7,814 nucleotides of DNA from Anaerolineaceae bacterium UBA700. GTDB taxonomy: Bacteria > Chloroflexota > Anaerolineae > Anaerolineales > Anaerolineaceae. The notes under the pieces are model-generated. The model ran no database searches. It worked only from the letters and a program-made list of their open reading frames with translations, and was not told where the DNA came from. The position numbers were made by a program, and so were the translations under genes. This document shows, in pieces, positions 1-6,064 of the stretch; the stretch's first letter is position 1; each line of letters starts with the position of its first letter. The stretch lies in NCBI GenBank assembly GCA_002298885.1, contig DBMK01000030.1, positions 1 to 7,814 of the forward strand. The letters are read 5' to 3'.

Positions 1-30
1 TTTTCTCCGTGCCCTCCGTGTCTTCGTGGT
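1..30. repeat. Short dispersed-repeat-like sequence with about 9-base periodicity
   Basis: The sequence is built of related units: TCCGTGCCC (6-14), TCCGTGTCT (15-23) and a shorter TCGTGGT (24-30). It sits 12 bases beyond the stop codon of the lipoprotein gene. From memory, very similar strings (on the other strand, ACCACGAAGACACGG...) occur scattered between genes in many environmental bacterial genomes, including Chloroflexota. Only one copy lies in this window and it is cut by the window edge, so the dispersed nature is recollection and cannot be shown here. It has no coding content and no clear hairpin. Confidence 0.45.
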
Positions 31-42
31 AAATCTATTTTT

Positions 43-651
43 TTATTGGCCGTATTTTCCGAAGCCGGCATAATGCTGTGCATGAACCGTTATGGCCTGG
101 TAGGTTTTGGTTCCGGCGTAGGTGACGGCGCGCGCTTTATTGGTGGGACTGAGCGCATACGTAATCCCAGCCTGTTCCTCAAAGGAGATGGTCATTTTCA
201 GCTTCTCATAAAAGAAGCGTAGAACGGACGTGTCTTTCGAAAGTTCGGCCGCCACATCCAGGTTGGTGGGATCGCCAAACTTATCCAGCACGTTTTGAAC
301 GGTGATGCCTGAAGCGGTGTTATAACCCAGGCTGGTGACGAATTTCTTATCCGAGTCAAAGGCGATGACGAACGAATTGTCGCACCGGATGCCCTGCACC
401 CCGCCCTCATTACTATATTCCTTACAATAATCCATATCGTGATTTTTTGAAAGCATGCTCATGGCGTCAGCATAGCTGGTCGACTCGGGTTGAATCCCCA
501 AAAGGCACGGCGCGCCGCAGGTATCGACCTTGAGCAAGCCGGCGTCCACAACTTGCTTGATGGTCATTGCCGGTTGATTTGCAGGAGCACACGCATTTAA
601 GAACACCAGCACCGTTATGATCGTGATTAGTTGGACAATTCTTCGTTTCAT
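43..651 (-). CDS. Cys-containing lipoprotein, uncharacterised (BamE-like repeats possible)
   Basis: The 202-residue product starts with a lysine/arginine n-region and a hydrophobic stretch (residues 5-18), then a lipobox LNAC with the lipidated cysteine at residue 21, so it should be a membrane-anchored lipoprotein. The mature part has four more cysteines (45, 49, 76, 90), allowing two disulfides. Residues 45-66 (CGAPCLLGIQPE..., then an Ala/Ser-rich helix) resemble a PCxxGIxPGxT motif that I recall from uncharacterised Chloroflexota lipoproteins. Residues 114-150 (SGITVQNVLDKFGDP, then a hydrophobic strand) resemble the GxTxxxVxxxxGxP pattern of BamE/SmpA-like domains. The domain link is inference and no function can be assigned. 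The ATG is preceded by GGGAGAGAAG, a moderate ribosome binding site. The 84 bases to the next gene upstream (652-735) show no convincing promoter. The gene is less GC-rich than its high-GC neighbours. Confidence 0.8.
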   Translation of the reverse strand: MKRRIVQLITIITVLVFLNACAPANQPAMTIKQVVDAGLLKVDTCGAPCLLGIQPESTSYADAMSMLSKNHDMDYCKEYSNEGGVQGIRCDNSFVIAFDSDKKFVTSLGYNTASGITVQNVLDKFGDPTNLDVAAELSKDTSVLRFFYEKLKMTISFEEQAGITYALSPTNKARAVTYAGTKTYQAITVHAQHYAGFGKYGQ

Positions 652-735
652 TCTTTACTTCTCTCCCTGGTGAAAGCATCTATCAAGCGACTACTAGATA
701 TCTTAACGACTTCCAGGGAAAAAAGTTGCAGGCTA

Positions 736-1317
736 TTACCTGGTCCGCAAATCCTTTATATACCCCCACAACTCCGGCTCTTGGGCTTGAAGCTCGGGAT
801 CGGGATCGGCGCCGAGGGCGTCGAAGAGGCGGCTGAGGAAGTTGCGGGCCACAGCCGCCAGGGCCACGTCGGTGATCTGCTGCTCGGTCAGCCCGTCGCG
901 GCGCAGGGCGTCCACGTCGGCAGCGCTGATCAAGTGCGAGTCGCGGCTGATTTTGGCGGCGTAATTCATCATATGCACTTCTTGCGGGCTGAGGCCGGCG
1001 GTATGATGATCCTGCAGGATGGCGATGACTTGCTGGGCGGTAAAGCCGTTCTTGCGCAGCACGGCGCCGTGGGCCAGCATGCAGTACTTGCAGCCGATGG
1101 CTCGCGAGGCGGCCAGGGTAATCAGTTCATAGGCGCGCAGGCGCAGGTGCGACCGGATGGCCTTGCTCAACTGCTGCCACAAGGCCACCATCTCGGGCCG
1201 GTACTGCCAGGCGCGGGTGGTGTTGCTGATGTAGCCGTCCTCTTTGAGATCCTGGTCGTACAGCTCGCGCAGCGCGCCCTGCGCATCTTCATCGGCAATC
1301 GGGTGGATGTGCCACAT
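736..1317 (-). CDS. Carboxymuconolactone decarboxylase / AhpD-like peroxidase-related protein
   Basis: This 193-residue protein is a predicted cytoplasmic member of the AhpD/carboxymuconolactone decarboxylase superfamily. Its length and layout best fit the 'peroxidase-related enzyme' subgroup. The helical core spans about residues 40-165. Residues 64-83 carry the diagnostic motif: Glu64, then CKYC (Cys76, Cys79) and His83, that is CxxCxxxH with the upstream acidic residue. In AhpD these residues form the redox-active dithiol and proton relay used in peroxide defence. A conserved-looking helix follows (about residues 94-122, TAQQVIAILQDHH...). Substrate and partner are unknown, and no alkyl hydroperoxide reductase gene is adjacent. 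The start is supported by AGGAG seven bases upstream of the ATG. The gene is GC-rich, in sharp contrast to the AT-rich gene upstream of it. Confidence 0.85.
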   Translation of the reverse strand: MWHIHPIADEDAQGALRELYDQDLKEDGYISNTTRAWQYRPEMVALWQQLSKAIRSHLRLRAYELITLAASRAIGCKYCMLAHGAVLRKNGFTAQQVIAILQDHHTAGLSPQEVHMMNYAAKISRDSHLISAADVDALRRDGLTEQQITDVALAAVARNFLSRLFDALGADPDPELQAQEPELWGYIKDLRTR

Positions 1318-1339
1318 GGGGAGTCTCCTGAATGGGGAA

Positions 1340-1348
1340 ATGATAACA
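1340..1348 (-). promoter_or_regulatory. Putative extended -10 promoter of the AhpD-like gene
   Basis: On the minus strand this reads TGTTATCAT: a TG dinucleotide, one base, then TATCAT (5 of 6 matches to TATAAT). Transcription would start near 1333 and give a leader of about 15 bases containing the AGGAG site. No good -35 hexamer is visible, and the -35 region falls next to the palindrome at 1362-1405. This is a pattern match only. Confidence 0.35.
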
Positions 1349-1361
1349 TAATAGACCCAGC

Positions 1362-1405
1362 CGATAGACGACAGACCACGGTGGTCTGTCGCCTGTCGTA
1401 TATCG
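1362..1405. repeat. Palindromic element with two alternative pairings
   Basis: GACAGACCAC (1370-1379) and GTGGTCTGTC (1381-1390) form a perfect 10-base inverted repeat around one central base. A second, outer pairing is possible between 1362-1374 and 1393-1405 (12 of 13 matches). The two pairings share part of the left arm. It lies between the 3' end of the AT-rich glycosyltransferase gene and the promoter region of the AhpD-like gene. On the minus strand no T-run follows, so it is not a standard intrinsic terminator. It looks like a REP/MITE-type intergenic palindrome. Confidence 0.65.
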
Positions 1406-1461
1406 TCTAGAAAATTTCAGATGTCTGGCAGCCAGATAATTGGTAGGGAGCAGATTGAGAA

Positions 1462-2952
1462 TCAAGATTTCAAGAATTGATAGATACGAAAATCGGGATT
1501 CTCGAAAACGAGACGAAAATTTTCGGGGTTTTCTTCGATCAATTGGATTAATTCGGGCTGATCATTAAGAGAATTATTAAGGCGTACGATTACATAATTT
1601 ACTGCAAGTTCTTTGATTCGGGTTAAAGTATTTCCTTTTGGAGCCGGAACGGCGAGAGCCACCGATTTTCTACCGGTAAATAATGCCAAAACTCTGGGAT
1701 TAAAGAATGAAATCACATCATTTGTATCCGTTTCAGTTTTTACAAAATTAAATATTTCTTGCGTTTCACTTTTTTCAATATCACTTATTGGCCGAGGCAG
1801 AAGAACAATATAAGCATTGAAATAATAAAGGATAAAAGAAAATAGCAAGATAATAGGGATTGTTTTCGGTAACCAGGCCGAGTATTGATATATTTTAAGC
1901 ATCAATTGCTGGAACCCTCCCAGTATATAAATAAAAAGGATCGGGAGGACGGGATAGAGAAACCTGAGCCCCTGATAGGAAGGCCAAAAAAGCAGAACAA
2001 CCATGTACGTTAGAAGAAACAATTCATAACTCGAAATTCCTTTTCTTACGCTTGCGAGTATTCCAATAACAACAAATCCGAGCAACAACAGTAAAACAAT
2101 GAAATGGATTAAATAATTTCCAAATTTAAATATCGTACTAAATAAGGTGAAGTAATAAAGCAGAGAATTCGTTAGTACAAGCATAAATTCCTGCAAATTC
2201 TTTGGAAACTGGTCAAAATAACCTCCTGTCTCGGGAATTAATACTGACTGAAGGACAATTATCGAAATGGCAATGATTAAAATAATGATGGTTGATAATG
2301 ATACCCGCCTATTTCTGATCAAATCCAGAAATAAAATGACCGGCAAAATCAGCAAGCCCAACGATCTGGTTCCATAGGCCAGGTAAATTATGATCCCTGT
2401 AAGACAAACTTGAAACCAGTCAGGTCGATCTTCGCTGAAGGAATTAGTATGATCATCAATTCGCTTTAAAGAAATGGTACACAATAACAGAAACGGAATA
2501 TCGGACAAAATATCGTTAGCTTGCAAGAAAAAAGGAGGATAAAAACCGATTATGACGAGATAAATGATCCTGAATACAGGCGACATTTTACCAGGCAAAA
2601 TCTTTGTGTTTATATACAAGAGCAAAAACACAAAGCAAACAACCCCAACCAATTTCAAAGCTTTTAGACTGATCCCCCAGATAGCAATTATTGGAGCAAG
2701 CATTAGCGGAAAAACAGGCGGGTATGCCTTCGGTCCAACATTGGCAGTATCTATATTGTAAAGATATCCAGTATCAGCATAGGGAATGCCATTGGCAAGA
2801 TTGTTGGCATTCATGATATACATGCTAAAGTCGCCGCCCCAATCATGACCATCTTTTAAATTTAATACATAGAATATTCCGATGAGGACTATTAAGAGAT
2901 TTGTAAATAAATTAATTTTCTGGGGGGAGGTTGCTTTAACGAACCTGATCAC
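1462..2952 (-). CDS. GT-C-type polytopic glycosyltransferase (GT39/ArnT-like), AT-rich
   Basis: The 496-residue protein is almost entirely hydrophobic up to about residue 385, with roughly ten or more membrane spans, and ends in a soluble tail (about 390-496). This is the plan of GT-C glycosyltransferases that move a sugar from a polyprenyl-phosphate donor on the outer face of the membrane. Seen in the sequence: an acidic first loop (D34, D37, D41, in DGHDWGGDFSMY), YPPVFPL at 77-83, NDILSDIPF at 145-153, and RFLYPVLPILF at 330-340, all typical positions for this fold. Donor and acceptor cannot be told; protein, lipid or polysaccharide are all open. The start is GTG, with only a weak purine-rich site (GAAGAAAAAAA) upstream. 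Base composition is far more AT-rich than the genes on either side, and the protein is rich in Ile, Asn, Lys and Tyr, which suggests acquisition from another source. The GT39 family level is less certain than the GT-C fold. Confidence 0.75.
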   Translation of the reverse strand: MIRFVKATSPQKINLFTNLLIVLIGIFYVLNLKDGHDWGGDFSMYIMNANNLANGIPYADTGYLYNIDTANVGPKAYPPVFPLMLAPIIAIWGISLKALKLVGVVCFVFLLLYINTKILPGKMSPVFRIIYLVIIGFYPPFFLQANDILSDIPFLLLCTISLKRIDDHTNSFSEDRPDWFQVCLTGIIIYLAYGTRSLGLLILPVILFLDLIRNRRVSLSTIIILIIAISIIVLQSVLIPETGGYFDQFPKNLQEFMLVLTNSLLYYFTLFSTIFKFGNYLIHFIVLLLLLGFVVIGILASVRKGISSYELFLLTYMVVLLFWPSYQGLRFLYPVLPILFIYILGGFQQLMLKIYQYSAWLPKTIPIILLFSFILYYFNAYIVLLPRPISDIEKSETQEIFNFVKTETDTNDVISFFNPRVLALFTGRKSVALAVPAPKGNTLTRIKELAVNYVIVRLNNSLNDQPELIQLIEENPENFRLVFENPDFRIYQFLKS

Positions 2953-3002
2953 AATTTTTTTCTTCGACAGTTCAGTGATAATGCGATCTGCTGAATTTTA
3001 GG

Positions 3003-3011
3003 AATATAGCA
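3003..3011 (-). promoter_or_regulatory. Putative extended -10 promoter of the glycosyltransferase gene
   Basis: The minus strand reads TGCTATATT: TG, one base, then TATATT (5 of 6 matches to TATAAT). It lies about 50 bases upstream of the GTG start and would give a leader of roughly 44 bases. A consensus TTGACA is present further upstream (3047-3042), but it is too far away for a normal spacer, so the extended -10 reading is preferred. The surroundings are AT-rich, which raises the chance of a coincidental match. Confidence 0.35.
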
Positions 3012-3185
3012 AGCTGTATATCAAAACAAAGTGAAAGGTATTGTCAATATATCTTTTTCCACCCACTATTGACTGACACTTACAGCACAATCTTAGAAGA
3101 ATTTAAGCCGGCAAATCTTAACAGATCATATACGCAATCTCCGAGATTCCATTGGGCGCGAAGTTGTTCAATTTAAACCTCAATG

Positions 3186-3216
3186 GTATCGCCCAATAAA
3201 TATTGAGAGGCGATAC
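3186..3216. repeat. Two-tier hairpin
   Basis: GTATCGCC (3186-3193) pairs perfectly with GGCGATAC (3209-3216). Inside it, CAAT (3194-3197) pairs with ATTG (3202-3205) around AAAT, leaving a three-base bulge (AGA, 3206-3208). It lies between the stop of the beta-helix gene and the promoter of the glycosyltransferase gene. No T-run follows on either strand, so it is not a standard terminator. It could be part of a structured RNA or a dispersed palindrome. Confidence 0.6.
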
Positions 3217-3234
3217 TCAACAAGTTCTTACAAA

Positions 3235-3291
3235 GACGCCCGCCCAACTTAATCGAGAAATCAGACCCTAAGCTGCATACAGGCGGGCGTC
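3235..3291 (-). terminator. Possible terminator of the beta-helix gene (10-base inverted repeat)
   Basis: GACGCCCGCC (3235-3244) and GGCGGGCGTC (3282-3291) are perfect reverse complements, unusually GC-rich for this AT-rich gap. On the minus strand the second arm is followed by TTTGT, so it could end transcripts of the beta-helix gene, whose stop lies about 60 bases upstream. The weak points are a 37-base loop and a short T-run. The pair could equally be the arms of a small repeat element. Confidence 0.35.
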
Positions 3292-3302
3292 GATAGATAC
3301 AT

Positions 3303-3332
3303 CCTGAAGCGGTGATATATCTACCCTTCAGG
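3303..3332. repeat. 30-base imperfect palindrome
   Basis: CCTGAAG (3303-3309) pairs with CTTCAGG (3326-3332). Inside these arms GGT pairs with ACC around the self-complementary GATATATC, so almost the whole 30 bases is symmetric apart from single unpaired bases. It lies just beyond the stop codon of the beta-helix gene (3350). Its symmetry would fit either an operator-like site or the base of a transcript hairpin. No T-run follows on either strand. Confidence 0.55.
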
Positions 3333-3349
3333 TTGCGGTCGGCCCATTG

Positions 3350-4930
3350 TTATTTTCGGACAACCGGAACGTAGACCGTCGGGAGTGCGGCGGCAGCCAG
3401 GTTGTGGCCGAACTCGGAGGTGGATCCGTCGGCGAGGGTTGAGGTGGCCGTCAGGGGGGAGGAACCGGGGGTGCAGGCCATCTTGCCGAAGAAACTGAAA
3501 GCCCCGCTGGGGCCAGCGGTGACGGTGACGCAATAAAACTTTCCGCTGCCGAAACCGGACAGGTCGGGAGCCGCGGCGAAGATTTCGATGGTCGAGTTCG
3601 GGCTGGCCGTGCCGGCGACCACGGCCATCGAATTTTGCACCATGGCTTTGGTCAGCGTTGGCCGCAGGGCCAACTGGTTCGGCCCGGCCGTGCCGCCGCT
3701 AACGCCCTGGGTGGGAAGCTTATCGTCCAGCAGGTCGATGCCCAAAATGCCGTTCCCGAAGATGGAATTGCGGCTGATCAGGTTGCCGGTCGAGCCATCC
3801 CCAACCACTACAACGCCGGACTGGGTGTTAAAGGCGATGATATTGCCCTCGCCGGCGCCCGCGCCGCCGACCGTGTTCAGGTTGCTGTTCAGCCCAAGCA
3901 CGATTCCCTGCACGTTGGGGATGGGGCTGACCCCATCCGCCGCTGTGCCGATCTTGTTGTTGGTGATGGTATTGTGCGAGACGGCTTGCGCCGTGCCGTC
4001 GAAGAAAATACCTTGCAGCGTGTTGCCGGAGATGATATTGCCGGTGATGGTTACGTTGTTCGCCCCGGTGAACAGGGCGATTCCGGCCCCAGTGTTCGGG
4101 GCGGCGGCGGTGCCGGCGGCATTGGTGCCGACGCGGTTGTTGCGGATGACGGCGTTATTGGCGTTCGGGCGGTTGACCACGATCCCCAGAGAGCTGTTGT
4201 TGCCAACCGTGCAGTTCTGGATGGTGTTGTGATCGGCCGGGCCGAACTTGCCGTTGATGAAAATGGCGTAGGAGGCGGAGCCCGTCACCGTACAGTCCGA
4301 GACCGTGGAGCTGCGCGCCGGGTCCAGGTGGATGCCGTAGCGTTTGGCCCCGGTGACGATAATGTTCTGGACGGTGATATTGGCTACGGGGATGGTCGAG
4401 CCCCCCACCACCTGGTCCGTCCAGCCCAGCCAGAGCACGTCGGTGGATGCCGGCGCCCCCGAGCCGTCGAGCGTGACCGGGGTGCCCACGCCGGTGGCGC
4501 CGTTGATCACCACGCCGCTGGTCAGCACGGGCGGCAGGCTTTCGTTAGCCGAGCCGGTGCCCGAGGTGATGGCGATGACGGACAGGCCCGGCAGATCGGT
4601 AAAGACGATGTTGGCGGCAACCCCAGCGGCCCCGATGGTCCCGCCGCTGATGAGCGCGCTCTCCTGCGAGCTGAGCGCCCGGCCCAGCCCGGTGCGGACG
4701 CCGTTTCCGCCCGTGCCGCCGTTGACCAGCAGGATGGCCTCGCGCAGCGAGAGGGTGGTGTTTGAGGTGTTGCTGTCGGTGGTGGTATTCACTCGAATTG
4801 TGATGGTGGGGGCTGCGCTGGCCGCCAGCGGCGCGGGGAAGGCCAGGCCGGCGAGCACGATCAAGAGGATCGAAAGTCGCAGCCAGTTGGATCGAAGCGT
4901 GAATCCATAAAGAATAGAAATGGATCTCAT
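3350..4930 (-). CDS. Secreted right-handed parallel beta-helix protein with CSLREA-like motif
   Basis: The 526-residue product is exported. It has a long basic n-region, a hydrophobic core (about residues 19-37) and a likely signal-peptidase site after ASA (about residue 39). Residues 59-70 (TLSLREAILLVN) match the CSLREA motif found at the N-terminus of many bacterial beta-helix surface proteins; the usual Cys is replaced by Leu. Residues about 180-400 are Asn/Gly-rich strand repeats of pectin-lyase-like type (NNVTITGNIISGN, GNIIAFNTQSGV, GNLISRNSIFGNGILGIDL). A beta-sandwich-like region follows (about 425-505, with STIEIFAA and DGSTSEF), then a short tail LPTVYVPVVRK. No catalytic residues of pectate lyases can be identified, so adhesion or a surface role is more likely than polysaccharide cleavage, but that is inference. 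The ATG at 4930 is chosen because AAAGGAG sits eight bases upstream. A GTG 18 bases further out overlaps that site and is unlikely to be the start. Confidence 0.85.
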   Translation of the reverse strand: MRSISILYGFTLRSNWLRLSILLIVLAGLAFPAPLAASAAPTITIRVNTTTDSNTSNTTLSLREAILLVNGGTGGNGVRTGLGRALSSQESALISGGTIGAAGVAANIVFTDLPGLSVIAITSGTGSANESLPPVLTSGVVINGATGVGTPVTLDGSGAPASTDVLWLGWTDQVVGGSTIPVANITVQNIIVTGAKRYGIHLDPARSSTVSDCTVTGSASYAIFINGKFGPADHNTIQNCTVGNNSSLGIVVNRPNANNAVIRNNRVGTNAAGTAAAPNTGAGIALFTGANNVTITGNIISGNTLQGIFFDGTAQAVSHNTITNNKIGTAADGVSPIPNVQGIVLGLNSNLNTVGGAGAGEGNIIAFNTQSGVVVVGDGSTGNLISRNSIFGNGILGIDLLDDKLPTQGVSGGTAGPNQLALRPTLTKAMVQNSMAVVAGTASPNSTIEIFAAAPDLSGFGSGKFYCVTVTAGPSGAFSFFGKMACTPGSSPLTATSTLADGSTSEFGHNLAAAALPTVYVPVVRK

Positions 4931-4991
4931 GGTCACTTCTCCTTTCACACTATTCGATTGTGGTGAACGAAAAGGGTGTCAATTAATAGTA

Positions 4992-5020
4992 ACTATATCG
5001 AAAAACTCGGAGAAAGACAA
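4992..5020 (-). promoter_or_regulatory. Putative sigma-70-type promoter of the beta-helix gene
   Basis: On the minus strand TTGTCT (5020-5015; 4 of 6 matches to TTGACA) is followed by exactly 17 bases and then TATAGT (4997-4992; 5 of 6 to TATAAT). It lies between the permease stop codon (5039) and the beta-helix start and would give a leader of about 55 bases. This is the best two-part promoter in the window. It suggests the beta-helix gene is transcribed on its own, although read-through from the permease is not excluded, since no terminator is seen between them. Confidence 0.5.
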
Positions 5021-5038
5021 GTGCCCTGAAATGTTACT

Positions 5039-5941
5039 CTAGATCTCTCGGCCGATGGGCGCGTCCTCCTGGTGGGCCTGGCCGGCCCGGCGCAGCTCGC
5101 CGTGGGTGAGCAGAAGCACGGCGGCCAGGATCAGCCCGCCGCCCAGCAGGGTGAGCGGCTGGGGCGACTCGCCCAGCAGCAGGGCCGCCAGCAGCACGGT
5201 GACGGCGGGCTCGAGGGTGGAGAGCATGGAGGCGTCGGTGGGGCCGATGCGCTTGAGCCCGGCCAGGAAGGTGACCACCGGAATGACCGTGGCGAAGAGC
5301 ACGATGCCGCCCACCGCCAGCCAGCCCTGGCCGTCCACCGGCCAATGCGGCCCCTGGGCGGCGGTGAGCAGGCCAAAGACGGCCCCCGCCGAGGCGAAGA
5401 TGACCGCCGAGGACTGGAACGAGGAGACTTTGCGCATTACGCCCGTCCCGACGATGATGTACACAGCGTAAATGGCCGCCGCCGAGACCGCCAGCAGGAT
5501 GCCGGTGGGCTGGCCGCCCTGGGGGTTGGCCACCAGAGCCGCCCCAAAGGTGGCCAGGGCCAGGGCCGCGATCTTGACGCGGGTGATCTTTTCTTTAAGG
5601 AAGATAGTGGACAGCAGCGCCACCAGGGTGGGGTAGAGGTAGAGCAGCAATGCCACCAGCCCGGCCGAGGCGTACTGGATGGCGGTGAGGTAGCACAGAG
5701 ACTGGCCCACGTAGCCGATGCCGCCCATGCCCACCAGTTGGAGCAAGGTGCGGCCGCTCGGCAGGCGCTCGCCGCGGGCGGCCAGCAGGGCGGCCATCAC
5801 CAGGGCCGAAATGCTGAAGCGCAGGAAGAGCAGGGTCGAAACATTCAGCCCGGCGGCGTAGGCGAAGCGCCCAAAGATGGCCAGCGAGCCAAACGTGGCC
5901 GCGGAGATGATAACGAAGAGGATGCCGGTGAAGCGGTTCAT
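5039..5941 (-). CDS. DMT/EamA-family transporter
   Basis: The 300-residue integral membrane protein has about ten predicted spans and the internal duplication of the drug/metabolite transporter superfamily. The first EamA half spans about residues 5-138 and ends in LYPTLVALLSTIFLKEKIT (102-120). The second half spans about 146-278 and has the matching LEPAVTVLLAALLLGESP (243-260), with a Pro in the same helix and an acidic/basic end. Family members export amino acids, nucleosides or drugs, but sequence alone does not give the substrate. The C-terminus is a short charged cytoplasmic tail. Length is normal for the family. The ATG at 5941 has no clear Shine-Dalgarno sequence (CTAACCCTCG precedes it), yet the first helix begins immediately after it, as expected. 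The gene is very GC-rich and is divergent from the DUF1684 gene. Confidence 0.9.
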   Translation of the reverse strand: MNRFTGILFVIISAATFGSLAIFGRFAYAAGLNVSTLLFLRFSISALVMAALLAARGERLPSGRTLLQLVGMGGIGYVGQSLCYLTAIQYASAGLVALLLYLYPTLVALLSTIFLKEKITRVKIAALALATFGAALVANPQGGQPTGILLAVSAAAIYAVYIIVGTGVMRKVSSFQSSAVIFASAGAVFGLLTAAQGPHWPVDGQGWLAVGGIVLFATVIPVVTFLAGLKRIGPTDASMLSTLEPAVTVLLAALLLGESPQPLTLLGGGLILAAVLLLTHGELRRAGQAHQEDAPIGREI

Positions 5942-5987
5942 CGAGGGTTAGCAGAACCTGTATCTTTAAAACTTTGCGGTAGAGATG

Positions 5988-6014
5988 ATTATAACTGAGT
6001 TTAAAGAGTGAAAA
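5988..6014 (-). promoter_or_regulatory. Putative promoter of the permease gene
   Basis: A perfect TATAAT is on the minus strand at 5993-5988. TTTTCA (6014-6009; 4 of 6 matches to TTGACA) lies upstream with a short 15-base spacer. Transcription would start near 5981, giving a leader of about 40 bases. The local AT-rich patch stands out between GC-rich genes. The -10 match is strong and the -35 is weak. Confidence 0.45.
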
Positions 6015-6064
6015 ATCTGCCAGCGGCGTTTCATGAATGAATGCTGCAATTACAGGCCTTTTTT

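Larger units (their letters stand above)
2953..3349. other. Gene-free, AT-rich intergenic stretch with a series of hairpins
   Basis: No plausible coding frame was seen in about 400 bases. The left part (2953-3110) is AT-rich and would hold the promoter and leader of the glycosyltransferase gene. The right part (3136-3332) contains successive inverted repeats: AATCT/AGATT at 3136-3148, and the structures at 3186-3216, 3235-3291 and 3303-3332 listed separately. An alternative pairing also exists between ATTGGGCG (3151-3158) and CGCCCAAT (3190-3197). It overlaps the left arm of the 3186-3216 hairpin, so the two cannot form together. A structured non-coding RNA is possible but unproven. Confidence 0.6.

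Noticed and set aside
664..719. TCCCTGG/CCAGGGA inverted repeat around the start of the lipoprotein gene
   Set aside because: Seven bases with a 42-base spacer is close to chance. One arm is simply the ribosome-binding region.
631..1410. Plus-strand open frame (259 codons) opposite the AhpD-like gene
   Set aside because: It is a complement of the CxxCxxxH protein gene. It runs through the intergenic palindrome and has no support of its own.
1424..1436. TCTGG/CCAGA stem after the glycosyltransferase gene as a terminator
   Set aside because: Only five or six pairs, and the nearest T-run on the minus strand is about ten bases further on. Could be chance.
3635..4765. Long open frame on the plus strand (376 codons) opposite the beta-helix gene
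   Set aside because: It is antisense to a well-supported gene in GC-rich DNA. Its translation is rich in Arg, Gly, Ala and Asp with no domain-like pattern, signal or ribosome binding site.
5072..5998. Long open frame on the plus strand (308 codons) opposite the permease gene
   Set aside because: Its translation is Gln/Gly/Arg/His-rich low complexity, as expected for the complement of a hydrophobic GC-rich gene. The EamA protein on the minus strand is clearly the real product.
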